Below are positions 26,258 to 34,890 of a stretch of 64,000 nt of DNA, one piece after another. This DNA comes from Sphingobacterium corticibacter (GTDB taxonomy: Bacteria; Bacteroidota; Bacteroidia; Sphingobacteriales; Sphingobacteriaceae). Below the pieces are notes generated by a model. That model did not search any database. It was given only the letters and a program-made list of their open reading frames with translations, and was not told where the DNA came from. A program made the position numbers and the translations under genes. The first letter of the stretch is position 1. Every line of letters starts with the position of its first letter. The DNA lies in contig NZ_QDKG01000003.1 in assembly GCF_003076635.1 (NCBI RefSeq), forward strand, positions 1 through 64,000, given 5' to 3'.

Positions 26258-26632
26258 TTATTCAACGTTCCCTTTAATTGTCAAATTTTTCACCGGTGTA
26301 TTGGTGTTGGATTTCACGATAAATGATTTTGTAAACGGACCTTTCACACTGGCGTCATAAGTCACATTGATGACTCCGGTATCTCCTGGTTTAACAGGTG
26401 CTTTGGTAAAATCCGCTACCGAACATCCGCAAGTCGGTCTTACCTCCGAGATAATGATGGGCGAATCACCGCTATTAGTAAAAGTAAATTCGTACGATGC
26501 AGGCTTGTTGTGTGGAATCTTACCGAAATCGTGTGTTTCCGTATTGAAATTAAATGTGCCTTGTACCAACGACATCGATGTCAATGCTACGACGGCTACT
26601 AATGCTACAATTACACTGCTTATCTTTTTCAT
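26258..26632 (-). CDS. DUF1573 family exported protein
   Basis: 124 residues from ATG 26632 (MKKISSVIVALVAVVALTSMSLVQG, signal peptide); upstream ATGs only add eleven basic residues. The mature part is an Ig-like DUF1573 domain: FNFNTETHDFGKIPHNKPASYEFTFTNSGDSPIIISEVRPTCGC-type core (the TCGC pair is a family mark), then KPGDTGVINVTYD and KSFIVKSNTNTP. Secreted or periplasmic; function is unknown, possibly adhesion or protein binding like other ASPM/MSP-type domains. It is monocistronic with its own terminator. Confidence 0.9.
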   Translation of the reverse strand: MKKISSVIVALVAVVALTSMSLVQGTFNFNTETHDFGKIPHNKPASYEFTFTNSGDSPIIISEVRPTCGCSVADFTKAPVKPGDTGVINVTYDASVKGPFTKSFIVKSNTNTPVKNLTIKGNVE

Positions 26633-26947
26633 CTTAACTAGTTGTTTTACGTTTATTCTCTTCAATTCTTAGACCAAAAGTATATTTTTGAGTTGGTAAA
26701 TTGTATTTTTTGGTGCTTTACATATAGAAATATTACACTTCGTGGACGCGGCACGGAGCACTTTTATGCTTGATTTGTCTTGTCCTAAGCTCGGAACAGC
26801 ATAGAAATGTGTGATCATCAGTAGGATAAGCATTTCGGGTTTCGTATTGGTTTTCCATCAAAAAATCAGTAATTTTATTTTACTGTATTTGGGACGTGTA
26901 AGCGCGATTTAGTGTAATGCACACATCTATATATTTCATCTAATTCT
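26633..26947. other. Gene-free intergenic region
   Basis: Divergent gap between the DUF1573 gene and recQ. I see no coding frame, strong hairpin or known riboswitch in it. Confidence 0.5.
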
Positions 26948-29143
26948 ATGGATATAGAAAAATCACTGTTTGATAACTTGCAAGAATTTTTTGGGTTTGA
27001 TACGTTCAAAGGTGATCAAGAAGCGATTATTACGAATGTATTAAACAAGAAAGATACCTTTGTCATCATGCCAACGGGTGGTGGCAAATCTATTTGTTAC
27101 CAACTTCCTGCCTTAATGAGCCAAGGAACTGCTATTGTCATTTCTCCATTAATCGCGCTGATGAAAAATCAAGTAGATCAATTGCGGGCATTTGGTGGGA
27201 GTGATAGCATTGCACATTTCTTAAATTCGTCTTTGACTAAAAGTGATATCGCACGTGTAAAAGATGATGTAGTTTCAGGTAAAACCAAATTACTTTACGT
27301 AGCTCCAGAATCTTTAGGGAAAGAGGATAATATTCAGTTTTTGCGTAACATTACCGTCTCCTTTGTGGCGGTAGATGAGGCTCATTGTATTTCGGAGTGG
27401 GGACATGATTTCCGTCCGGAATACCGCAAAATCAGACAAGTCATCAATGGGATTGGAGCAGGAATTCCCATCATAGCATTGACCGCTACAGCTACACCAA
27501 AGGTGCAATCGGATATTCGTAAGAATCTGCAGATGAACGATGCCACGCTGTTCAAGTCATCATTCAACCGCACCAATCTCTACTATGAAGTACGCCCAAA
27601 ACGCGACGTCGTAAAAGAGATTGTGCGTTTCATTCGCAACAATGCCGGCAAAACAGGTATCGTTTACTGTTTGAGCCGCAAAAAGGTTGAAGAAATTGCA
27701 GAAGTGCTTAACATTAATGGTATCAAAGCTTTGCCTTATCATGCAGGATTGGATGCCAAAGTACGTGCGGAAACGCAGGATAAGTTTTTGATGGAAGATG
27801 TGGAAGTCATTGTGGCAACGATCGCCTTCGGCATGGGAATCGACAAGCCGGATGTCCGGTTCGTCATTCATCATGATATTCCAAAATCTATGGAAGGCTA
27901 TTATCAAGAAACTGGTCGCGCTGGGCGAGATGGTGGCGAAGGAGTTTGTGTGGCGTTTTATTCTGAAAAGGATATTGAGAAGCTGACCAAGTTTATGAAA
28001 GATAAACCAGTCGCCGAACGCGAGATCGGGACTCAGATTCTCAAAGAAGTCATTGATTATTCAGAATCTGCCGTTTGCCGACGGAAACAGATTTTGCATT
28101 ACTTTGGCGAATCTTTTGACGAAACCGGTTGTAATAATATGTGCGACAATTGTCGTTCCACGCGCACGTATCTGGATGCAGAAGCGCCCATCTTGCAAGT
28201 GTTAGGATTTATCAAAGAACAAGGTGATAAGTTTGATGATCATCATGTTATCAATGTGTTGATGGGTCAAAATAACCAACCAGTTTCTTCTTATAAGCAT
28301 GATACGCATCCGCTTTTTGGCGCGGGGAAGGAGCAAGGAGTTATTTACTGGAAATCCGTCATTCGGCAGGCCGAATTAGCAGATTTCATCAAGAAAGATA
28401 TCGATCACTACGGATTATTAATATTGACTGAGTCGGGGAGCAAGTATTTGCTAAATCCGTACCCGATGAAGTTCGTTTTAAACAAACCTTTTGAAGCGGG
28501 CGAATCATCTGGTACTGCTATGGGATTAGTGAATCCTAATGATAGTGCTTTAGATACGGCGTTGCTGCAGCTGTTAAAAGATTTGCGCAAGAAGATTGCG
28601 AAGCAAAAATCGTTGCCGCCATTTGTGATCTTCCAAGATCCTTCTTTGGATGAAATGTGTACGCATTATCCGATTACGATCGATGAATTGAAACAGATTC
28701 ATGGTGTAGGTAGTGGGAAGGCCGTTAAGTTTGGTGCGCCTTTCGCAGAGCTAATCCGAAAATATGTAGACGATAATGGTATAGATCGGCCACAAGATTT
28801 AGTCATCAAAAGCACGGCCAACCGATCGGCTTTAAAGGTGTCGATCATTCAAAATATAGATCGAAAGATCGGATTGGACGATATTGCTTCATCAAAAGGC
28901 ATTAGCTACGAAGATATGTTGCGCGAGGTCGAATCGATCGTAAACTCAGGTACGAAGTTAAATATCTCGTATTTTGTGGATGAAATGATCGATCAGGATC
29001 GCCAAGATGAGGTGTACGAATATTTTCTATCAGCAGATATTGATACGGTAAAAAGCGCGCTGGATGAACTAGGAGAGGCGGATTATACGTATGAAGAGAT
29101 TCAATTGATGCGCATCAAATTTATGTCGGAATTAGGCAACTAA
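26948..29143 (+). CDS. recQ: ATP-dependent DNA helicase RecQ
   Basis: 731 residues. The SF2 helicase core shows MPTGGGKSICYQLP (Walker A, about 40-53), VDEAHCISEWGHDFRPEY (DEAH plus the aromatic loop) and QETGRAGRDGG (motif VI). The RQC zinc cluster is CRRKQILHYFGE...CNNMCDNC (about 378-400), and an HRDC domain lies near 535-610 (KKIAKQKSLPPFVIFQDPSLDEM ... IHGVGSGKAVKFG). The last about 120 residues extend beyond the E. coli protein (609 residues); this tail is common in Bacteroidota RecQ. It unwinds DNA 3' to 5' in recombination and repair. Confidence 0.96.
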   Translation: MDIEKSLFDNLQEFFGFDTFKGDQEAIITNVLNKKDTFVIMPTGGGKSICYQLPALMSQGTAIVISPLIALMKNQVDQLRAFGGSDSIAHFLNSSLTKSDIARVKDDVVSGKTKLLYVAPESLGKEDNIQFLRNITVSFVAVDEAHCISEWGHDFRPEYRKIRQVINGIGAGIPIIALTATATPKVQSDIRKNLQMNDATLFKSSFNRTNLYYEVRPKRDVVKEIVRFIRNNAGKTGIVYCLSRKKVEEIAEVLNINGIKALPYHAGLDAKVRAETQDKFLMEDVEVIVATIAFGMGIDKPDVRFVIHHDIPKSMEGYYQETGRAGRDGGEGVCVAFYSEKDIEKLTKFMKDKPVAEREIGTQILKEVIDYSESAVCRRKQILHYFGESFDETGCNNMCDNCRSTRTYLDAEAPILQVLGFIKEQGDKFDDHHVINVLMGQNNQPVSSYKHDTHPLFGAGKEQGVIYWKSVIRQAELADFIKKDIDHYGLLILTESGSKYLLNPYPMKFVLNKPFEAGESSGTAMGLVNPNDSALDTALLQLLKDLRKKIAKQKSLPPFVIFQDPSLDEMCTHYPITIDELKQIHGVGSGKAVKFGAPFAELIRKYVDDNGIDRPQDLVIKSTANRSALKVSIIQNIDRKIGLDDIASSKGISYEDMLREVESIVNSGTKLNISYFVDEMIDQDRQDEVYEYFLSADIDTVKSALDELGEADYTYEEIQLMRIKFMSELGN

Positions 29144-29154
29144 TCTGATGCGCA

Positions 29155-29194
29155 AAGACTTTTGGCTTAGCGTACGCGCCAAGCCAAAAGTCTT
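29155..29194. terminator. Strong bidirectional terminator between recQ and rlmF
   Basis: AAGACTTTTGGCTT (29155-29168) and AAGCCAAAAGTCTT (29181-29194) form a perfect 14-bp stem with a 12-base loop. Its right arm is inside the 3' end of rlmF, so the last codons of that gene double as terminator. Confidence 0.75.
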
Positions 29195-30042
29195 GATATT
29201 TTCTGTCCTTGCTGCATCGGAATGATTTCGACCTGCGGAACTTTATGATATTCTAACACAGAAACCAAAGGTTTCAAATGATCTTTGTCGGCTACCAACG
29301 CGGTGCACCATTTCAATTGCTCTTTATATTCCAAGCTATCGTAAATTAATTGGGTCACGAATGCTTTCTCACCGCCTTCTCGCCACAATTCATTCGCCAA
29401 GCCACCGAAATTCTGAACAGGTAAGCTTTTTCCTTTATGCAACTTCTCATTTTTATTAACCACTTTGTTCCAATGCTGTTCGCGTGAACTATAAAAAGGT
29501 GGGTTACAGATGATAGCATCAAATTGATCATTCGGACGAATAATTCCCTTTAAAATATTTGCGGAATCTGGTTGATGGCGCAGTAAAATTCTTTTTTTCA
29601 ATTCGGGATTGGCTTCGAGAATTTCATATGCATTATCTAGAGACGGCGCGTGCGTATCTGTCGCTACAAAGCTCCACGCGAATAGCGATGCACCCAATAA
29701 TGGATATATCAAACTTGAACCCGTGCCGATGTCTAAAATACGCATGGGCTTATCATCTGGAATAAGATCGGCTAAATAATGCAAATAATCAGCACGTCCA
29801 GGAATCGGTGGACACAAACTATTGGCCAACAGTTTCCAGCCTTTTACTTGATAATAAGCGGCTAAAAGCGCTTTATTCAACATAAAAACGGATTCCGGAT
29901 TTTTAAAATCAATGGATTGAGTGCCACGTGGAGTAGTTACTACGTGTTCAATCAATGCAGGCTCTGCTTTGAATAATTTTTTGAAATCGTATCCGTCGAG
30001 ATGTCGGCTATTGTAATGAAAGGTCTGTGCTGTATTTGCCAT
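29167..30042 (-). CDS. rlmF: 23S rRNA (adenine1618-N6)-methyltransferase
   Basis: 291 residues matching RlmF: YNSRHLDGYDFKKL, IDFKNPESVFMLNKALL, PPIPGRADYLHYLADLI, RILDIGTGSSLIYPLLG (SAM-binding motif I), and the N6-adenine signature NPPFYSS. It methylates A1618 of 23S rRNA. A TATCTTTG (-7 type) lies 17 bases before the ATG on the same strand. It converges on recQ through a shared terminator hairpin. Confidence 0.94.
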   Translation of the reverse strand: MANTAQTFHYNSRHLDGYDFKKLFKAEPALIEHVVTTPRGTQSIDFKNPESVFMLNKALLAAYYQVKGWKLLANSLCPPIPGRADYLHYLADLIPDDKPMRILDIGTGSSLIYPLLGASLFAWSFVATDTHAPSLDNAYEILEANPELKKRILLRHQPDSANILKGIIRPNDQFDAIICNPPFYSSREQHWNKVVNKNEKLHKGKSLPVQNFGGLANELWREGGEKAFVTQLIYDSLEYKEQLKWCTALVADKDHLKPLVSVLEYHKVPQVEIIPMQQGQKISRLLAWRVR

Positions 30043-30059
30043 GAGAGTATTTTACGGGA

Positions 30060-30067
30060 CAAAGATA
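30060..30067 (-). promoter_or_regulatory. -7 element of rlmF
   Basis: TATCTTTG on the minus strand fits TAnnTTTG; the predicted leader is about 14 bases. Confidence 0.4.
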
Positions 30068-30164
30068 CCAATTCTGTGGCTTGTTTACCGAGGTGTATCG
30101 CATTCCATAGAAAAAGGCGGAGAAATTGAATTTTTCCGCCATAGATATTTTTTTTGTAATTATA

Positions 30165-30353
30165 CTATTCTCGTCTGCCGCCTGGATTTTTATTGGTGAT
30201 CGGCCCATTATGCTCTCTTGAATTTTGTGCAGATGGTACTTCTGGTGTCGGTGGTACATATCCATCACCTTTTTCAGATTCGTGCTGTGCTTTTTTAGGG
30301 TCTTTATCTTCAGCCAATTTGGGGTCTTTGTTTACATGATCTTGTGTGCTCAT
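30165..30353 (-). CDS. Small hydrophilic protein of unknown function
   Basis: 62 residues, almost without hydrophobic residues: rich in Lys, Asp, Glu, Pro and Asn (EDKDPKKAQHESEKGDG, then TPEVPSAQNSREHNGPITNK). It is likely disordered. A clear AAGGAG ribosome site lies about nine bases before the ATG, which is unusual for this genome and supports the frame. It is divergent from the DD-peptidase gene. Confidence 0.6.
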   Translation of the reverse strand: MSTQDHVNKDPKLAEDKDPKKAQHESEKGDGYVPPTPEVPSAQNSREHNGPITNKNPGGRRE

Positions 30354-30428
30354 AATAATCTCCTTTTTTGTTGTTCAATAGAAGAACAGGTAGAAGCAGT
30401 AAATTGTTTTTTCTGTATGTTTACGTTT

Positions 30429-31727
30429 ATGATTAGATGGTTTCTATTGATGCTCCTGTTGTCGGTGCAGCATCTTTGTCAAGCGCAACAGGAAGAGTCC
30501 ATTCAAAAGCTATTTCAGGAATCTGCTGTTCTACAGCAGCACTTACATGGTTTCTCCCTGTACGATATTCAGGAACAGCGTTTTGTGCATAGCGTCAATC
30601 AAAACGTACATTTTACGCCAGCGTCTAATACCAAAATCTTTACCCTTTTGCAAAGTTTGCAGCATGTCGGAGATTCTATTCCGGGTTTGGCTTATGTGGT
30701 ACGAGGTGATTCCTTAATATTTTGGGGTACGGGAGATCCTACTTTTTTGCACCGTAAACTAGATACCCGAAAGGTTTATAATTTCCTGCAAAAAACACCG
30801 TATAAATTATTCTACGCACCTGCGCAAGTAGTGGAACCAGCGTATAGAGATGGTTGGGCAGCAGAAGATTATCAACATGATTTTCAACCTGATATTAGTA
30901 GCTTTCCTATTTACGGCAATACCGTGCAATTTAAAAATGTACGTGGACAGCTGCGTGCAACTCCGCGCTATTTCGAAGCCAATATCAGCGTAAAGCCAGG
31001 TATTGGAGGTTTTGATATCATTCGGCATCCGCATGAAAACTATTTCGATGCCACGAGCTATCGCGTGCGTTCGGGATTTGTTGCGCACAAACCATTCATC
31101 TACAGTTCGCATCTGTTTGTGACATTGTTACAAGATACACTGCAGCGCCCAATCACCGTACTTGCTGGCTACAGTATGCCGTCTGATGTGCAATACGTGT
31201 ATTCCATGTCTACGCGTAAATTGCTTCGCGAGATGATGCTGTACAGTGACAATTTTTTAGCAGAGCAACTTTGCTATACCGCGTCCTTTCTAATGTTTAA
31301 CCAGTTTAATGCGGCGCGGATGCGCGAATACATGGCTACTACATATTATTCGCTATTCACCGATAAGATTGCACTTTACGATGCCAGTGGTTTATCTTTT
31401 TACAACAAGGTAACGCCCAGAAGCATGGTGGAGCTATTATTGATGATTCAGAGAAACGTTGGCTCCGAAGAAGACTTGCTTTGGTTATTTCCAGCGGGAA
31501 GATCCAGCGGCACGTTGCGTAATTTGTATTCACTGGCCAATGGCAAACCATTTGTCTGGGCGAAAACCGGCACCGTCAATAGTGTCTATGCGCAAAGTGG
31601 ATTTTTGCTGGGAGCGAGTGGTAAGCGCTATGTGTTTTCCTTTATGAATAACAATTATTTTGACAACTTAAAAGAGGTAAAACAGGAAATGGTGCGTATT
31701 ATGACCTACATTTATCAAAATTATTGA
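30429..31727 (+). CDS. dacB: D-alanyl-D-alanine carboxypeptidase/endopeptidase (PBP4/DacB family)
   Basis: About 432 residues from ATG 30429 (MIRWFLLMLLLSVQHLCQAQ, signal peptide); ATG 30417 is four codons longer, and the open frame further up is leader. The three penicillin-binding motifs are present: SxxK as PASNTKIF (Ser about 64), SxN as YSDNFLAEQ, and KTG as WAKTGTVNS. The insertion domain between SxxK and SxN is typical of class C PBP4. It trims or cuts peptidoglycan cross-links in the periplasm. The protein is slightly shorter than E. coli DacB (477). Confidence 0.9.
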   Translation: MIRWFLLMLLLSVQHLCQAQQEESIQKLFQESAVLQQHLHGFSLYDIQEQRFVHSVNQNVHFTPASNTKIFTLLQSLQHVGDSIPGLAYVVRGDSLIFWGTGDPTFLHRKLDTRKVYNFLQKTPYKLFYAPAQVVEPAYRDGWAAEDYQHDFQPDISSFPIYGNTVQFKNVRGQLRATPRYFEANISVKPGIGGFDIIRHPHENYFDATSYRVRSGFVAHKPFIYSSHLFVTLLQDTLQRPITVLAGYSMPSDVQYVYSMSTRKLLREMMLYSDNFLAEQLCYTASFLMFNQFNAARMREYMATTYYSLFTDKIALYDASGLSFYNKVTPRSMVELLLMIQRNVGSEEDLLWLFPAGRSSGTLRNLYSLANGKPFVWAKTGTVNSVYAQSGFLLGASGKRYVFSFMNNNYFDNLKEVKQEMVRIMTYIYQNY

Positions 31728-31770
31728 TCGGATCACTTGCCCAAATTGTGGTATATTCGCTTTCAACTCT

Positions 31771-33096
31771 ATGGATATTCAGACTCTACAAAAGGACAAC
31801 CCCAAAACCATTCGTTCTTGGGCTATGTTTGACTGGGCAAATTCTGCCTATAATCTAGTCATCACTTCAACGATTTTCCCGGCCTACTACACGGCGATTA
31901 CCTATACTGAAGAGTTTGGTGATGTGGTGTATTTCTTTGGTTATCCGATTGTTAACACCGCTTTGTCCAACTTTGCATTATCCATTTCCTATCTGATTAT
32001 GGCTTTTGCGCTGCCTTTTATCTCCGCGTATGCCGATGTGCGAGGACGTAAGAAATACTTTATGAAGTTCTTCACCTATTTAGGTGCATTGGCCTGCATG
32101 GGTTTATTCTTTTTTCGTTTAGAGACTCTTGAACTCAGTATCTTTTTATATGCTTTTGCGGCAGCAGGATATATTGGCGGTCTGGCCTTTAATAATTCTT
32201 ATTTGCCATTGATTGCCAGTGTTGAGCAGCAAGATCGCGTCAGCGCGCAAGGTTTTGCCTACGGATATGTAGGCTGCGTGACACTGCAAATCATCTGTTT
32301 TGTATTCGTACTAAAACCAGAGTGGTTTGGCATTACCGACGCATCTTTACCTGCACGGCTTTCTTTCTTTTTGGTCGGATTGTGGTGGTTAGGGTTTTCG
32401 CAAATTCCATTTCATCGTTTGCCAGAAAGCCGACCATCGGCTATGCCATCCGGCTGGACAATTGGTCAGAAAGTGCGTCAAGAGTTTGGTAGCGTCTGGC
32501 AGCGTATTCAAGAGATTCCCGCGATTAAACGTTTTCTTTTTCCGTATTTCTTCTATTCTATGGGTGTACAAACGGTTATGATCGTCGCGACGGCCTTTGG
32601 CATGAAGGAGATTGGCCTAGAAATGTCGGAATTAATTGCTGCCATTCTACTTATACAACTTATCGCCATAGGAGGCGCTTATCTCATGTCCAAATTGGCG
32701 AAGCCTTTGGGCAACACCATGGTGCTAATCGGCGTGGTCTGTGTGTGGATTTTTATCTGTGTGGCCGCATTTTACATACAAACAAAAATAGAATTTTATA
32801 TCCTCGCTATGCTCGTGGGCGCGATGATGGGCGGTATACAATCCTTATCACGATCCACTTATTCTAAGCTGTTACCTAGCAATATAGAAGACACGACCTC
32901 ATTCTTTAGTTTCTATGATGTGACCGAGAAGGTTGCCATCGTCCTAGGCTTGTTTAGCTTCGCGATCATTGAGCAGGTAAGTCACAATATTCGGTATTCG
33001 GCACTGTTTATGTCGGTGTTTTTCATTGTCGGACTAATCCTCTTGATCAGTCTATATAGATTCGAAAGTAAAGCCACAAAAAATACACATGCATAA
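31771..33096 (+). CDS. UMF1/Atg22-type MFS transporter
   Basis: 441 residues with twelve predicted helices. The Atg22-like signature is at the start (RSWAMFDWANSAYNLVITSTIFPAYY), and the loop 2-3 motif is YADVRGRKKYFMKFF. The UMF1 family is thought to export amino acids or other small solutes; the substrate here is unknown. Its last eight bases overlap the LutA-like gene, so translation is probably coupled, and the isomerase gene follows 36 bases later. Confidence 0.88.
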   Translation: MDIQTLQKDNPKTIRSWAMFDWANSAYNLVITSTIFPAYYTAITYTEEFGDVVYFFGYPIVNTALSNFALSISYLIMAFALPFISAYADVRGRKKYFMKFFTYLGALACMGLFFFRLETLELSIFLYAFAAAGYIGGLAFNNSYLPLIASVEQQDRVSAQGFAYGYVGCVTLQIICFVFVLKPEWFGITDASLPARLSFFLVGLWWLGFSQIPFHRLPESRPSAMPSGWTIGQKVRQEFGSVWQRIQEIPAIKRFLFPYFFYSMGVQTVMIVATAFGMKEIGLEMSELIAAILLIQLIAIGGAYLMSKLAKPLGNTMVLIGVVCVWIFICVAAFYIQTKIEFYILAMLVGAMMGGIQSLSRSTYSKLLPSNIEDTTSFFSFYDVTEKVAIVLGLFSFAIIEQVSHNIRYSALFMSVFFIVGLILLISLYRFESKATKNTHA

Positions 33097-33817
33097 AGTA
33101 GAGTTATCTATTCCTGGAGTTATTGATCAGTTTTATCCGCAGACCGCTTTTAACACGCTGCGTTTGCTAGAGCGTGCAGGCTGCGAAGTGTCTTACAATC
33201 CGCAACAAACCACCTGTGGCGTGGACTTGTACGAGGCAGGCTACTGGGAAGAGGCGAAGGACGTTGGTTCCAAATATCTGAATGACTTTGAAGGCATCGA
33301 TTATATCGTATCGCCATCGCTGACCGAAGTAGGGATGGTGCGCGATGGGTTCAACGATCTATTTACCAATTCTACCGATCATAATAAATGTCGGCAGATG
33401 CAGCGCAATATCTTTGAAATCACTGATTTCCTAGTGAATGTGGTTCGAAAAGAGTATTTTGGAGCAGAGTTCGTGTCGTCGGCCGTGTTTCATCCGGCCT
33501 GTGCGCGTTGGAATGGCTATCAATTGCAAGGTGAAGCGTTGCGCTTGTTGAATCAAGTAGGTGGATTGGATTTGATCGTATCCGAATCAGATCATACGTG
33601 CAAAATAGGAAAGGCCACAAAAGCAGAGTATGTGCCGCTGTCGGTGTCTTGGGGAAATGCTGTCGTACAGCACGCTTTGGACAAGAAAGCCGATTATATT
33701 ATTTGTCAAGATCACACCTGCCTAATGCACTTGCAGGCTATTATCGAGAAGCAAGGACTACCGATTCAGGCCATTCACTTGGTAGATGTGCTCACGGCCG
33801 GATGGCCTAATATATAG
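33089..33817 (+). CDS. LutA/YkgE-like protein with incomplete cysteine motifs
   Basis: 242 residues collinear with LutA-type iron-sulfur oxidase subunits (two CCG domains): VIDQFYPQTAFNTLRLLERAGCEVSY, QTTCGVDLYEAGYW, HPACARWNGYQLQGEALRLL, ESDHTCKIG and CQDHTCLMHL ... IHLVDVL. In normal LutA these places read TCCGQP, a cysteine in SGSC, HDSC, CCGFGG and CLM. Here the first motif has one cysteine, the SGSC cysteine is lost (SLTEVGM) and CCGFGG is TCKIGK. A standard 4Fe-4S site in domain 1 is therefore unlikely. No LutB or LutC lies nearby. It overlaps the UMF1 gene by eight bases. Confidence 0.8.
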   Translation: MHKVELSIPGVIDQFYPQTAFNTLRLLERAGCEVSYNPQQTTCGVDLYEAGYWEEAKDVGSKYLNDFEGIDYIVSPSLTEVGMVRDGFNDLFTNSTDHNKCRQMQRNIFEITDFLVNVVRKEYFGAEFVSSAVFHPACARWNGYQLQGEALRLLNQVGGLDLIVSESDHTCKIGKATKAEYVPLSVSWGNAVVQHALDKKADYIICQDHTCLMHLQAIIEKQGLPIQAIHLVDVLTAGWPNI

Positions 33818-33853
33818 TTTAAATATCCATTTAAAACCTAAATATATCTGAAT

Positions 33854-34744
33854 ATGCAGTCTAGAAAAACATTTTTACAAAACATGGGTCTGTTGGGAGC
33901 AGGCCTAGCATTGGCACCGATCGATAATCTATTTGGTCATACCGTCAACAAGCCTTGGTTTAGTATTTCGCTGGCGCAATGGTCGCTGCACCGTACGCTA
34001 TTCAAAGGTGATTTAAAGAATATTGATTTTCCGGCTTTCGCTGCTAAAGAATTTGATATTCACGCCGTAGAATATGTGAGTCGCTTCTTTAAAGATGAGG
34101 TGCGAAATGCGGCGTATATAAAAGATCTAAATGCGAGAGCAGCGGATCACGATGTGAAAAATGTGTTGATTATGGTCGATGGAGAAGGCGAGTTGGGCAA
34201 CGCAGATGCAACGAAAAGAAATACAGCTGTTGAAAATCATTATCAATGGATCGATGCTGCACAACAATTGGGCTGCCACGCTATACGCGTGAATGCGGCA
34301 GGCAAGGGTACAGCAGAGGAAGTCGCCAAGCGCGTCGTAGAAAGTCTGAGAACGTTAGCGGTATATGGTGAAAATGCAGGTATTAGCGTGGTGGTGGAGA
34401 ATCATGGTGGTATTTCGTCCGATGGTGCTTGGCTTTCAAATGTGCTTAAAACCGTTGATCACAAATACTGCGGCTCCCTGCCTGATTTTGGTAACTTCTA
34501 TGAATATGATCGCTATCAAGGCGTGACAGATCTTATGCCATTCGCCAAAGGCGTAAGCGCCAAAACGAACGTTTTTGATGCGCAAGGCAGTGAGGCCAAT
34601 ATTGATTATGCTCGCATGATGAAGATTGTTCGCGATGCTGGCTATACGGGTTTTGTAGGGATTGAATATGAGGGAGATAAGCTTAGCGAAATCGAGGGGA
34701 TTAAATTAACCAAAAAATTACTACAGCGATTTCAAATGGCCTAA
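33854..34744 (+). CDS. Exported sugar-phosphate-isomerase-like TIM-barrel protein
   Basis: 296 residues. The N-terminus (MQSRKTFLQNMGLLGAGLAL) is Tat-like with a single basic pair (RK). The mature part is a xylose-isomerase-like barrel: WFSISLAQWSLH, FDIHAVEYVSRFF, AIRVNAAGKG, VVVENHGGISSDG (metal-binding Glu/His), KYCGSLPDFGNF and FVGIEYEGDKL. It probably isomerises or epimerises a small sugar or keto acid, substrate unknown. It is the third gene after the UMF1 transporter and LutA-like gene. Confidence 0.85.
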   Translation: MQSRKTFLQNMGLLGAGLALAPIDNLFGHTVNKPWFSISLAQWSLHRTLFKGDLKNIDFPAFAAKEFDIHAVEYVSRFFKDEVRNAAYIKDLNARAADHDVKNVLIMVDGEGELGNADATKRNTAVENHYQWIDAAQQLGCHAIRVNAAGKGTAEEVAKRVVESLRTLAVYGENAGISVVVENHGGISSDGAWLSNVLKTVDHKYCGSLPDFGNFYEYDRYQGVTDLMPFAKGVSAKTNVFDAQGSEANIDYARMMKIVRDAGYTGFVGIEYEGDKLSEIEGIKLTKKLLQRFQMA

Positions 34745-34890
34745 TAGGTAAAAGATCTATGACATTGCAGATGATGTGGCGTTATTTTTCTTTTCTTTGT
34801 AGACCTCACATCGCCTATAAATATGCTTCGAAAGTCGTAGCATAGCGATGTATGGCTAACAACTAATCAAGAGATTGTATTAAAATTCAT

